This document shows positions 1-11,841 of a stretch of DNA of 64,000 nucleotides, one piece after another. A program made the translations under genes and the position numbers. This stretch comes from Cercis canadensis (lineage: Eukaryota; Streptophyta; Magnoliopsida; Fabales; Fabaceae): assembly GCA_003255065.1 (NCBI GenBank), contig QAOA01007722.1, positions 193,823 through 257,822 on the forward strand, given 5' to 3'. The notes below the pieces were generated by a model that saw only the letters and a program-made list of their open reading frames with translations, made no database searches and was not told the origin of the DNA. Position 1 is the first letter of the stretch; each line of letters begins with the position of its first letter.

Positions 1-229
1 ACTTGTATAGTTTATTATTCGAGGGATGAATAACCTTCCCCATACACAAACAGACTCCTGAACCCTCTCTGGTTTGCATATCTTTATTTTTTAAATTAAA
101 CTGGGGTTTTCCAATTGTTCTCTGTTTTCTTAATACAATTGGTGGCGACTCCAAGTTTTCTTTTAGAAAACTAATCTTTTTTCTAAGTCCGTCATTCACG
201 TCGTAGCAACCTTCAAGTACGTTGTGACA
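1..229 (+). repeat. 3' end of T 5' LTR
   Basis: This matches 10,325-10,644, the end of the T 3' LTR, including the start near ACTTGTATAGTTTATTATTC and the common end TTGTGACA. The right-hand copy has about 80 bp that the left copy lacks, around the hairpin-like GTCTTTTAGACGGA at 10,417. Confidence 0.85.
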
Positions 230-230
230 A

Positions 231-251
231 TTTGGCGACTCCAGTAGGGAC
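231..251 (+). other. T primer binding site (tRNA-Arg type)
   Basis: TTTGGCGACTCCAGTAGGGAC begins one base after the LTR end. Ogre/Tat elements are known to prime from tRNA-Arg with a site of this form; element E has almost the same site on the other strand. The tRNA identity is from family knowledge, not from a tRNA seen here. Confidence 0.7.
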
Positions 252-1198
252 ATTTAGAGAGTCAAGCCTAAGAAATTGGTTCTACAAGTATGAGATGACC
301 TAATGTATTTTCTTCATTCCTAATTTGCTTTATTGCTTTATTGTTTGTGTTGTGCTTGCATTTGTTTATTGTATATGTATATTTTGTGTTTTTTTTCCTT
401 GCAACGGGTAGCTTTATGTTGAGGTTTGTATGCTTCCCCCGCACACACAGTTCACCAACACTGCTATTTCACACACTTTCTGGCTCTACACCCGGGCCCC
501 AGGTTTACCTAGGATTAGGAGAGAGTCTAGTGTTGTCACTAAAAACATATTCTTTGGCAGCTTACATGAAAACTTCCACTTAGATCATGTCCTGTCCAAC
601 TGGCATGGATAAACATGGGAGTTCATCTCCTTGTCTGTTCATGCAAGTAAGACGATGTTCTTCATTATGTTAATGGAGGTGATCTGAGAACCTCGAATTG
701 TCTAGAATGATAGACCTACCCTGTAACCTTGCACAATTAGTCTGAGCTTAGAATCTTACATGTGTAAGGCTAGAGCCTGGCTACTAAGTTAGAAATCTTT
801 AACCCTAAGATTTTGACCTAATCATAGGACATCAGGGAAGCATTCTTTTTATTATCTTTCTCATCTGATTTTCTATATTAAAATGAAAGGTCCATGTCGC
901 ATTTCTTTTTCAAAAGTGTCCATTTTTTTTTCCACATTTACATTTTTACCATTCCATTTTTCAAATAAAGAAGAGAATTTGGAAGCCTTGTTCTTGTTTT
1001 AATTTTCCATGTCAAAACAAGTCATATGCATTTGTGCATTATTTCAACTCATGAGCATCATTTATTTTTTTAAAAATAAAAGGGCTAGTAGCTCTCTTCA
1101 TTTGTCAATAAGGCTAAAGTCATGTTTTTGTACATTTTTTCTTGTGAAAATACTAAAGTTTTTGTTATGCTCATTTAAATAAATAAAAAAAAAGGGTC
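252..1198 (+). other. T 5' untranslated leader
   Basis: This stretch is AT-rich and lies between the primer site and gag. Short frames at 341-583 and 430-612 resemble nothing I know and lie where Tat elements have leader sequence. I see no gene in it, and no ORF1 like the one in element E. Confidence 0.6.
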
Positions 1199-3135
1199 AT
1201 GCTTTTTTCTTTTGCCCATTTCATAAACCACATTGTTTTTTCTTTTCCATTCATCCCATGCAGTTTTTATTGGAAAGTGTCAAACATTGCTCGCTTTAAG
1301 AAAAATAAGCTCAATCAAAAGTATTCTAGTAAGAGGTCAATTGTACTCAGGTCGAGAACAGTGGCAATCATGGAACTTGAGAATTTAGAGCAAGATAAGG
1401 ACTTGAGGGTTGGAATGACAGAGGTGAAAGCTCAACTAAGTCAATTGCTACAAGCATTTAATGAAAGTTTGAAGTTGAAGGGAGTGTTTGAAGGTCCGAG
1501 TAATGCTGCAGATTTTCTAATTTCCCAAGTGACTCCTTTTTTGGCATTGCCTTTGAACCTCACAATTTTTTCAATTTTTCCAGCTGACCCTATTTGGGAA
1601 ATGCCTCCGCATTTGATGATGCCCTCAACTACTCTACCCCCTCATATCCCTGGATTGACTCCAAACCAAGTTTTTCCTCCTATTATACCACAATCAAACA
1701 TCTCATGCACTTTACCCCAACCATCTTTATTTACCTTGATTGATCCTTCAATGGGGACTTCATTTAATCCAAATGAGAATCAAGGTGGTGTTTATACATA
1801 CACACATCACATCACCCACTACAATTCCCACTTTAACCCTCAAGAACTCCTAATGGCAATCCCCTTGGGGAAGGAGAAAGAAAAGCAAGAAAAAGAGAAG
1901 ATGAGAGTTGAGCTTATGGAGAAGAGAAAATACTCTCTAGAGGAACAGCTACGTACCATGCAAGGTATGAGATCATATGGGTCCGTTGATTTAGAGGAGT
2001 TATGTCTTGCTATGGATGTCATTATCCCAAAGGACTTTAAGATGCATGATTTAGTAAAGTATGATGGGACTTCTGACCCTTATCTCCATTTGCTAGCCTA
2101 CTGCACCAAGATGTCTATATGGTTTAGAGATGAGAAATTCCTTGTCCATTTCTTCTCTGAAAGTTTGCAAAGGCTTGCTTTAGATGGTATCTCCAATTGG
2201 ATAAGTCCAAAACTTAGAGTTGGAAGACATTAGCTGAAACTTTTATGAGGCAATACAAGTTCAATAGGGATAATGCACCTACTAGAGAGCAGCTAAGGAG
2301 TATGCAGAAAAAGGCTAGAGAGACCTTCAAAGACTATGCTCAGAAATGGTGAGTGTTAGCTGCTCAAGTTCAACCACCATTAAATGAAGCTGAAATGGGC
2401 ACTTGCTTTATCAATACCCTGGAGTCACCATATTATGGGATAATGATTAGGAAATTTTCTAATGAATTTGCTGATTTGATTAAGACTGGAGAGATGATCA
2501 AATTAAGGATCAAAAGGAAGCTGCAAGTGGCTCATTCTGAGGAAAATGGCTCTAGCTAGAAGAAATGAGGTTTTCAAAAGAAAAAAGAAACTGAGGTGAA
2601 TTAGGTTCAGGCACTAGGGGCATTACTATATCTCCACCCACGAGGTCCATATTACTCTCCAATGCCCACTTACCCTCCTCCCTACTAGGTCAATGCAATC
2701 CTACCATCATTTTCACAACACCCACAAAATCCTTTACAAGCCTATCCTTTTTATCAAATCCCAGCTCAAGGATATCCTGCTCCACGAGCAGCTTTTACAA
2801 GGCCCAATCGTGGTCAACCAAGGCCTCCTAGAAATCAAGAACCCTTTCCCAATCTTCCCATAACCAAAGTTGAGTTGTTCAAACAACTATGTGATGCTTA
2901 AGTGTTAACCCCTCGGCCTACGACTCCCTTCCAATCTCATTTTTCTCACTGGTACAATCCAAACCTTAGGTGTGAATATCATAAGGGAGCCATTGGACAT
3001 TCAATTGAGGATTACCCTACTTTTAAGAGTAACGTGATGTACTTAATCAAGCAAGGGGTGATCAAAGTTGAGGAAATTGTGGTTGTGTCCAATGTAGCTA
3101 CAAACCCATTGCTAAATCATAGGGCTCAAGGTTGA
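1199..3135 (+). pseudogene. gag: T gag (Tat/Ogre type), broken
   Basis: This encodes the capsid-like structural protein of a Ty3/gypsy element. The first open stretch runs 1199-2233; its in-frame ATG at 1370 is the likelier start if homology is ignored, although similarity to the gag leader of element E reaches back to about 1285. It has a proline-rich segment (FPADPIWEMPPHLM) and then the KYDGTSDPYLHL motif typical of retrotransposon gag. The frame breaks near 2233 and again near 2353, 2559 and 2900, but the family text continues: ETFKDYAQKW around 2325, AAQVQPPLNEAEM near 2360, INTLESPYYGIM near 2415, and the HSIEDYPTFKSNV block near 2995. The last block is the Tat zinc-finger-like CEYHKGAIGHSIEDY. 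No protease follows, so the protein could only have worked with enzymes supplied by a relative. Confidence 0.85.
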
Positions 3136-3794
3136 GAAGAGCTCGGTGGAAGTTGAATGGTGATTCAGGAAGGATGTTAATCGAGCTTGCTTTTATGTTG
3201 TTTTAAGTCATTTCTCTTGATGTTCAATGTTTGTCTTGTCATCTTTCTCTTTTTAGCCAAAGTTTAAGGCTAATAGAGTTTACTCAGTGTTTGGACCTTA
3301 TGTTATTTTGTTTTAATTAATGAGATGATCATGCATTTTTCTTTATTGCCTTTATTATTCTTGCTCTTGTTCTTTTGAAATAATTCAAAAAAAAAAAAAG
3401 TTCATAAATCTCCCTTTTGAGAAATTGTGATTGACACAAAGATGATAAATTTGAGAGTGATGCAAATTCAAGACCCCATAAGAAAAATAGTTTTCAAGCA
3501 AATTTTGAGCTCCATAGACAAACTTTTCCGATGATAAGAGGTATTCTTTGTTCTCCCAAATATTGAGAAGTGTCCTTAGTTACCCTTTTGAGTTTGAAGA
3601 TGTAGGTCATTTGTTAATTTCTTGATTCATGAACTCCCTTGGGAAAGGTAGAACTCCAATAAGCTTTCATGACAACATTCAAATGCCAAGAAGGATGATT
3701 TTCTTTCTTTTATCCAAACACATCATATCCCTTGTCAAACCATTTTGAGCTTTAAATTTTTCTTCATACCTGATGAGAATCATACCCGGGGTAC

Positions 3795-4055
3795 TGATGA
3801 GCTGCCGAGGCTCCTCAAATTAATTAAGTTTTAGGTCGGTTACCTAGCTTTTTGTAGCATAGGACAGCCCTAAGTCGAACCTAAGGATTGTTCTATGTGG
3901 TGAATCATATTGAAAAGCATGTAAACAGAGGGGGTTGTGTTTGTTTTAAGTGATTAACGAAAATTAATTATCAGTGGTAACCTAAAGGAAAACAACCAAT
4001 CCAAGTCTTTACTAATTCTGATTTAAGTTCATCCTTGATTTCTAATGATCCATTC
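3795..4055 (-). repeat. Truncated C-family LTR, reverse orientation
   Basis: It begins TGATGAGCTGCCGAGGCTCC, the reverse complement of the C LTR 3' end. It follows the solo LTR at 8393 for about 260 bp, then stops at the N at 4056, after which unrelated T sequence follows. The abrupt stop is at the assembly join, so the rest of this LTR may simply be missing from the assembly. Confidence 0.8.
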
Positions 4056-5394
4056 NAAAGACGTCTTCGAAATCTCCTTTGACTTGCCAAAAAAAAAAAG
4101 TGAAAATGCAAAAGAAAAGAAAACTCTCCAAAAGAACTCTTTGAGAGGGAAGAAAACCCTTTCCCAAAAGAAGAGAAAAATATATATAGGAAAAAGAAGG
4201 AATGAACAAAAATATTCCCTCCAAATGGTTGATGAATAAGAAATGCAATCCATGTGATAAAAAATGAAAATTAGAAGACCACAAGTTGTGAAAAGCAAGA
4301 TTCTCATTGTTGTCCCAACATCAAATGTTTGAGCTTTTATATCATTTCTTTCATTAGCCATATATTCAATCTTCAAAACCCCATTACAACCCTTCAACAT
4401 CATCTTGGTAAGTGAATGTTGGCATAAAAGCCTATTAGAGTTGGGCATTGAAGAAAAATTGAGAAATAAGGTAAGGGAAGAAATCAAATTTTGAGCCTTT
4501 ATCCTTTCATTCCAAATAAAAGAAAAAAATTTCATCTTAAGTCCTCATTACGAGCTTTTAAAAGACCTCATTTAGGATTAGTTTGTTTGAACCATAAACT
4601 AGGGAAAAAATTTCATGAAAAATTTTGGTTTAAAAAAAAATTAATTAATTAATTAATTGAGGTNTGTTGGTTTTCAAAAAAAAATTAATTAATTAATTAA
4701 TTGAGGTCAAGCTCGACTCAAAGAAAAATCTCGTTTGTGTCAATTGCAACCCTTAAAAGGAATATCTTAGAATTCTCACACTGGGGCAAATTTTTCATTT
4801 TTCAAATTTGCAAGCAGTCATAAGCATTGAAATAAGGGTTTTATGTCTTAGTTTTTGCCTCTGTGATCTTCTCCAATGCCTGACACTAGGGCAAATTTTG
4901 GTTACTCAAAATTCATTTCTTACATAATTTTATCCTTGCCAAGTTTGTTTGCATAAATCAAAGGGGCATAAGCCTTGTCTCATCTTAATCATTTCTTCAC
5001 AATTATTTCATTTCTTGGATGCAAAACTCATTTCATTAAATAACATAAGAGTGGTTCTTATTGAGTTGACATGACAAGCATTAAGAATTGAAGAATTGGC
5101 TTACAGCAATACCATGATCTTTGCAAAGGATTAACATTGATGAAAATCCACACAAGAAGTAGTCCTTTGGACTTGACGCAAATTGGGGCAACATTTGATT
5201 GAACAAATTTTTCATTGAGCAAGCAACTTGAAGTTTTTAGATTCAATGTCCTTAGTTTGAACATGGGAACCGATCCACCATTATATTCCCTTGCATTTTT
5301 GTGCTTTAACACATCGTTTATCTTTCCACAACATTTTGGGCCTTGACCTACCATCTCAGTGTCATTTTAAGCATTCATCATTCACATCATTTTC

Positions 5395-5885
5395 TTGCAT
5401 ATCATACATATTGGTTTTTAAATTTCTGCCAATTCTCAGGCTCGAATCCTGGTTTAAATTTCTTACAAATTTCCAAGCTCGAACTTTGATATAAAATTTC
5501 TTGCAAATTCCCAAGCTCGAATTCTGATTTTTAAATTTTGGGTCAATTTCCAGGCTCGAATCTTGGTTTTAAAGTTTTTGCTAATTCCTAGGCTCGAATC
5601 CTGGTTTTAAATTTCTTGCCAAAGCCCAAGCTCGAACCCTAGTTTTAAATTTCATGCCAATTCCCAGGCTCGAATTCTGTTTTTAGATTTTCTGACAATT
5701 CTAGGCTTGAATCCTAGTTTTAAATTTCTTGTTAATTTCCATGCTTGAATCTTGATTTTTAAATTTCTCGCAAGTTCCCAGGTTTGAATCCTGATTTTAA
5801 ATTTCTTGTCTATTTCTAGGAAGAAATCCTAGTTATAAATTTCTTTATCCATTGCTAGGCTTAAATCTTGGTCTTTGTGGATTTA
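5395..5885 (+). repeat. 38-bp minisatellite in T 3' UTR
   Basis: About twelve head-to-tail copies of a 37-39-bp unit built around GCTCGAATCCTGG and TTTAAATTTCTTGCCAATTC. The CTCGA cores fall at 5441, 5478, 5516, 5555, 5593, 5631 and 5669, then degenerate to CTTGA or TTTGA at 5706, 5744 and 5783. It lies just upstream of the PPT, the same place as the minisatellite in element E. Confidence 0.9.
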
Positions 5886-6029
5886 GTTTTCTTTCGCATC
5901 ATGAGTCGCCTCGATTGATAACACTTTTCTTTTCTTTTATTCGAGAAAAAACATTTATCTACTATCTTTACATGTTTCCTACGTGAGGACTTGAAAGCAT
6001 TTGCTTCTCACGTCCTTCAAATAGCAAAC

Positions 6030-6047
6030 ATGTAAAAAGAGGCAAAT
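6030..6047 (+). other. T polypurine tract
   Basis: CATGTAAAAAGAGGCAAAT lies immediately before the 3' LTR start. Element E has the matching CATGTAAAGATGGGCAAA next to its 3' LTR, which supports the LTR border. Confidence 0.75.
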
Positions 6048-9000
6048 TGTAGACACCGTATTTTGTCCGGGGTTTATATGCGTTTTCTAAAATAAAAATA
6101 AAAAAGAGAGAAAATAAAAAAAATATTTTTGATTATGTTTTAGTGGGAAATTTGATTTTAAGGTCTTTAAAGCCTTTTTTAGCTTTTAGATCAAAGTTTT
6201 GGTTTTCAGGCATTGTCCCACTTTATTTTAATACAAGTTAAGAAGCTCTTTGACCCGTTTTCTTTACATTTGAGTTTGGGATCTTTTGACCAATTTAATT
6301 TGTTTTAAATACTTTGATTGGACATAAAAATTATAATTTTCTAAGTTTTTAGTGATTTTGGGTCAAAACCTAAGTTTTGGACTTGATCCATCATGCTAAA
6401 ACCTTAATTATATATGTTTTTGGGCCCACCCATTTTTTTATTTTCTAATGTTTTTAGGCCAAATTAATTATATATGTTTTTTGAACTATTTAATTTGTTT
6501 GACTTTTAATTTGTGACCAATTTGACCAACTTAGGTCCAAGGTTAAGCTCTTTAGGCTCATTCCAACCTAATTTGGCCCAAATGGCCCATTAATATTTTT
6601 GTCATTTTTATTTTTAATCAAAAAAGTCAAATAAATTTTTTGAAAATCTGAAGGAGGTTAGCTAGGGTTTAAAGAATTTTCTCAAGCATAAGTGAAAAGA
6701 TCTAGCATCAAGGAAGCTTCCTGGAAGTTGCTTGTGTAAAAGAATTTTGGGAAAATTGCTAATGGGGCTTTTCAACCTTATTTTTACATGAAAAAAAAAT
6801 ACAAATTAGAGGGGCTGCAGTCTACAATTTGGTTAGGGAATTTTGGGAAAGAATTATTGGATTTTTCACATGCCAAGACTAAAAAAGAGTGGGAGGAAGG
6901 TGCAAAAGGGGTATGAAATGACCAAACTACCCTCAACTTGCTCTCCAAGTTGAGAGGGCTGATTGCATTTAGGAAAAAAAGAGAGGAGAAAGCTTTATAC
7001 AATAATATGCTCTCAAGGTAAAAACAAGGAGGAAGAAAGAAAACTTTGAAAAAATAGATCAAAGAGAGGAAAGTTGAGAGAAAATTTGAGAGTTCTTGAT
7101 ATTCTTAGAGAGAAAAACAAGAAATCAATAGTGGTTTGAGCTTCTTGGAGTTGGGTTCTACACCTTTGAGCAAGGAAGAAGAGTTTTCTTGAAGAACACT
7201 AGGTAACCTTCACTCTTCTCTTGATTTCTTACCATTCTCTTGTGGGTTTTTTTTTTGAATTCATGTGAAATGTATGTTTCTTTTTATTTCCCTCTTGAAT
7301 GCCTCTATTTCATTTTAATTCCATGAGTTTCATTTTGATTTTTGTTGTTTTTCTCCTCTCTTGAATATCCTGTTGATATTTTGGTTTAGGGAGGTTATGC
7401 TTAGTTTCTATTTTGATTATGGTTGAGTACTTAGTTTATTGTTGTTTTGCTTGTTTTTACCGTATGACATGATTTTGTTTAGGGTTGGTCATTTTCTAGC
7501 ATGGTCTTGGTTGATGGTATTGTAGGTTTTACATGCTTGCTGCCCTATTATTGTTTTAGTACCATTTGTCATGTCTTGTTGGAGTGAGCATTCTTCTTGT
7601 GGATTTCTTTTGAGTATTTTGTTTGTTTTGCCTTTGTTTTCTTGAATGTGTTTTAGGGTTCTTGATTAAAAATCAAAATGATGCTTAACCTTTCTTGAAA
7701 ACTTTGTATTTTGGTCTTAATCTTTTGACTTTTGTTATGTTTAAAATCAAATTGGTCAATTGGGAAATAGTTATCAAATTTAGTTTTTAAATGGTCATTC
7801 TCGGACCTCTTAGTCCAACACTGGCAGTAGTCGGTCTTTTGACCATAACTTCCGTTTTATAACCCCAAATGACATGGTTCTTGTTTTGTTAGAACCTTAA
7901 GATGCTTATCTTTCATTTGTATAAATGTCATATTTTTTTTCATTTCGCATTTGCTCCTAGTTTTAATTTCAATGTGGCTGTTTTAACTGTACTGTGAAAT
8001 TGCTAGTTGATTATGGCAGTGTTCTATTTTTTGGTCATAACTTGAGTTAAGGAGCTCATTTTTGTATGATTTTTGATTCTTTAGAACCATAATATGGTTT
8101 TCTATTCCATGTAAAATTTTGGGGTCACATTGCATTGGCATGCATTCCCAAATTTCTTTACAAGTTTCTCCTATTTTATGTTTTGTTTTCTGTCTTTAAT
8201 GTTCTATTATTCTTTATTTTCCATTGTGTTTGCTTGTTGTCCTCTCTTCCTTTTTAGAACCATTTGCATGCTAATTAGGAGTGTATGTTGATTGCCTTGT
8301 TTAACTAAATGTTGTTATCTTACTTTGTATGTCATTTTCATGGTTTTATTTTGAGTCTTAATGGCTGCCACATGTACTTTAGTATTGTATATTGATGAGC
8401 TGCCGAGACTCCTCAAATTAGTTAAAGTTTAAGGTCGGTTTACCTAAGCTACTTGTAGCATAAGGCAGCCCTAAGTCGAACCAAAGGATTATTCTGAGTA
8501 GTGAATCATATTAAGAAGCATATAAACAGGGGGGTTTGTTTTGTTCAAGTGTTTAACAGAAATTAATTATAAGTGGTAAAATTTAGGGAAAACAACCAAT
8601 CAAAGTCCAACTGATTCTGATTTTAATTCATCCTTGATTTCCAATGATTCATTCAATTATTAATCTTGTTCTTGGTCTTAGAAAACATCAAGAAGCCTCT
8701 CAGTCCTCTATGGATATCTACTGGTTAAGCAACCAGAATTCGGATTAACTAAGACTAAATGAATTAAGTAAACAATCAAGTCCAGTTTAACCTAAGTCCA
8801 GAATCCAGCCAAGGGTAATTAATCTGTCCAAAAGCTTCAAACCATTAATTAACCATACAATCCTCTTTTATCACATGCAATTAAGCAATCAACACATGAA
8901 TAATCCAAATCTGAATTTAAGCAATTCAAACAGAATATTTCAGAGGATTGAAAGAACTTGATTAACAACTAAATGAATAACAACAAAGCATAATCTCAGA

Positions 9001-10644
9001 ATCAATAATCAGAACAGCCAAAACCTGGATTGATTTGATGATTTAGCCCTTCATGAACAAGAGAAGTCAAGTTCTTACAAAATATCTAGAGAGAAAACTT
9101 AAAGACTAAGAAAACTTGAAAAGTTGTCTAAAATATCCTAATGCCCTAATATGAATTTCGGCTGCCCCTTTCTGAACATATAGACCTCCAAAAATACATG
9201 CACACCAAAATTTCCCTTAGGACACACTTATTCCCATGGGCCTTAGCTTTCATTGGGCTTTGGTTTGGGCTCATTTGGACTTGTCATGAGGAAGTTAGGC
9301 CCATTTAAGTGCCAACAGGTTTCTGGAACCATCAGCCAACTTCGACAAAAAATAAGACCATCTAAAGTATCCAATCTGGTGAACCGGTCTCATAACAATT
9401 AAAGCTCTGTCTGTTAGCTTTCCAATGAGACCCGTTTCAAGTTCATACAACACCTAAATCTCAAGTTATGGTCCAAACACTGCATGCGGGTCAGGATCCT
9501 GCTACAGCATCTCTTCTCTGGCTTCCAGGCTGCATATGACCTTCTGGACGTCCGAATTGGCTTTGGAGCCCTGAATGAAAGTTGTAGATAATTCTCCCTG
9601 ATTTCCTACAAGGTATCACTCAAAATTTTTAGACATCCAGAACTAAAGATATGCATGAAACACAGAGACAGCATAAAATGCTCAGTATTGCTGAAAAATG
9701 CAATTAGGCACAATTGGATCCAAAATCATGAAATGAGGTCCAAGTCTACTCAATTCAACCAAAAGAGGTTTAAAAGACTAAATATGAGGGATAACTATTG
9801 TATAAAAAGTGTGTTCATCATATACTTTATCATTATAAGTTGACATGTTCATTGTTTTATCTTGTCATTTATTGTGATGTGTTGTGGCTGCTCAATTGCT
9901 TATGCATATGTGACCTTTAATTTCTTATTTAGAGCCAACTAATGTGTATTCCATGTGAGAGGGAGTCACAATCCTTGGGCCATTAGCAAAACCCTAAGGT
10001 GATTTGGAGGCTCAAAGAGCTTTTGTTTATTTTGATTACATTTTTCAATTATGTATCCCTCTCCTATTGGACAAGGACAAGTGTTGTAATACTTAAAATC
10101 ATACATTTGCATAGCATTTAGAAATGTGACTGTTTTCTTGGTATCCATAGGCCCCTTACCTGTCATGGAGGGATAGGGTGATCCATTTGCATATCAAGTG
10201 GCCTACCTTATCGTTCTTAGGTAAGGATAAGCTACACCCCGGAGGGTGCCATATGCGAGGAACGGGTAGAAGGATTTAGGGCAAATTAGTTGCATACATT
10301 TCATATTTAAATTTGTTGTTAGTATTCTTATTTACTTGTATAGTTTATTATTCGAGGGATAAATAAAAAATATTTTTGGCCATTTTATGATTCGCACAAC
10401 TAATTTTGGGTAACCGTCTTTTAGACGGATGTTGTGGGTTGCCTAACATCTTTCCCATACACAAATTGACTCATGAACCCTCTTTGGTTCGCATATCTTT
10501 ATTTTTTAAATTAAAATGAGGTTTTCCAATTGTTCCCTATTTTCTTAATACGATTGATGGCGATTCAAAGTTTTCTTTTGGAAAACTAATATATTTTTTT
10601 AGTTCGTCATACACGTCATAGTGATTTTCGGGTAAGTTGTGACA
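6048..10644 (+). repeat. T 3' LTR, interrupted by a solo LTR
   Basis: It runs TGTAGACACC to TTGTGACA, about 4.6 kb as it stands and roughly 3.2 kb once the 8393-9820 insertion is removed. Long LTRs of this size fit the Tat/Ogre lineage. The short frames within it (6784-7062, 9966-10,166) do not look like genes. Two copies of a CATAACTT-containing module about 190 bp apart lie at 7848 and 8036. Confidence 0.85.
8393..9820 (-). mobile_element. Solo LTR of the C family in T 3' LTR
   Basis: The borders TGATGAGCTGCC at 8393 and GTGTTCATCA at 9820 are the reverse complement of the C LTR ends, and its length of 1,428 bp is close to the 1,370 bp of C's 3' LTR. The flanks TATAT (8388-8392) and TATAC (9821-9825) look like a 5-bp target duplication with one change. 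No internal region is present, so it is a solo LTR left by LTR-LTR recombination. Confidence 0.9.
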
Positions 10645-11836
10645 ATGGGTCACATATGGCTTATGCATGAATTGGGACAACTTGTTCACTGCATAGTCAA
10701 TATCAGGCCTAGTCAAAGAGAGATATAGAAGTGCATCAATTAAACTTTTGTAGTTAATGAGATCTATAGATGGGGTGTCATTATTGAGAGACGATGAGAC
10801 AAATGTAAACATAGGCATATAGACCCATTTGGCATTAGACATCTTTGATTTTTCTAACAAATCATGGATATATCTGTGTTGGGATAAAAAGAGACCCGTT
10901 GGTTGAGGAAGAACATCCGCACCAAGGAAATATGATGGAGTGCCAAGTTATTTAAGAGAGAAACATGAGACAAGTTTCTTACAAAAATGAGACAAAAACC
11001 TGGCAATGTTGCCTGTGAGTAATAAGTCATCCACATATATGAGAAAGTAAGCAATGATACATTATTTGTTGTAAATTAATAGAGACCCATCTAACAAGGA
11101 GTTTACAAACCCACAAGAAATGAGAAATCGAGCTAGCACATGGTACCAAGAACATGGTGCTTGCTTGAGACCATAGATGGCCTTGTGCAACTTACATACA
11201 TGGGAGGGAAGAGAGGGATCAACGTGTCCAGGGGGCTATGCCATGTAGACTTCATCTTGAAATGTGCCTTAAAGAAAGACATTGTTAATATCCATATAAA
11301 TTAAGGACCACTTGTTATGGAGAGCAATGGAGAGGACAACCTTTATTGTTTGAGGTTTGAAAATTAGGCTAAAAGTCTCTTTGTAGTCAAGGCCAGGGCG
11401 TTGAGCATAGTCTTTGGTAACTAGCTGAGCTTTGTATCTATTAATGAAGTCATCTTGTTTTCTCTTAACCTTGCAAACCCACTTGTAGCCAATGATGTTT
11501 GTAGTGCAAGGGGGAGAGACAAGTGACCATGTGCCATTATTGAGGAAGGCATCAAACTCATTAGATATGGCTGTGTGCCAGTTAGGGGAGGTGAGGGCTT
11601 AGGTAAGACAAGTTGGTTCTAAGATAGGGGTAAGAGGATATTTGGTGGCTTGAAAATTGAATAACTTCTTAGGCTTGAAGATGTTATTCTGTGAACTGGT
11701 AATGATTTTCTTGGAAGGTGGTGAGGGTAAAATGACAAGGGAGGGAATAAGGTTTGAGTTATGAGGTAAGGAGGATTGTAAGTTATCCAAAGATTAAAAA
11801 GAAGGAGAATGTATATTTAGTTGGACTGTGGTGGAG
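10645..11836 (-). pseudogene. pol: A pol: copia reverse transcriptase, broken
   Basis: This encodes the RVT_2-type RT that copies element RNA to DNA. On the minus strand one reads SKNNIF-like linker text (KNNIFKPKK class) at about 11,670, the GYKWVCKVK block near 11,480, the AIYGLKQAPCSWY block near 11,155, and the catalytic YVDDLLLTGN at about 11,010-11,040. SLTRPDIDYAVNKLSQFMH follows near 10,680. Several stops and frame changes interrupt it. The coding text ends at 10,645 where the T LTR was inserted, and its upstream part ends at the B insertion at 11,841. RNase H is therefore not in the window. Confidence 0.85.
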
Positions 11837-11841
11837 GGTAA

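Larger units (their letters stand above)
3136..6047 (+). other. T 3' internal region without pol
   Basis: No RT, RNase H or integrase is recognisable. Phrases such as CACTGGGGCAAATTTT near 4780 match the sequence that follows integrase in Tat elements, and element E has the same phrase at about 41,110 on the other strand, so pol appears to have been deleted. The stretch also holds a truncated C-type LTR (3795-4055), N bases at 4056 and 4664, and a 38-bp minisatellite. Confidence 0.65.
1..10644 (+). mobile_element. Element T: Tat/Ogre-like Ty3/gypsy retrotransposon, left end outside window
   Basis: The window opens in the tail of the 5' LTR, which ends TTGTGACA at 229. A matching 3' LTR begins TGTAGACACC at 6048 and ends TTGTGACA at 10644. 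Between them are a primer site, a gag of the Tat/Ogre kind and a purine tract, but no protease, reverse transcriptase or integrase, so the element is non-autonomous or deleted. It sits inside copia element A, whose RT resumes immediately after 10644. The expected right-hand target copy is ATGGG at 10645-10649; the left copy is not visible. Gag, primer site, PPT region and LTR ends all resemble element E on the other strand, so both belong to one lineage. Confidence 0.85.

Noticed and set aside
4029..4535. 168-residue minus-strand frame
   Set aside because: It crosses an N, is rich in Phe and Leu from an A-rich plus strand, and lies in the untranslated part of T.
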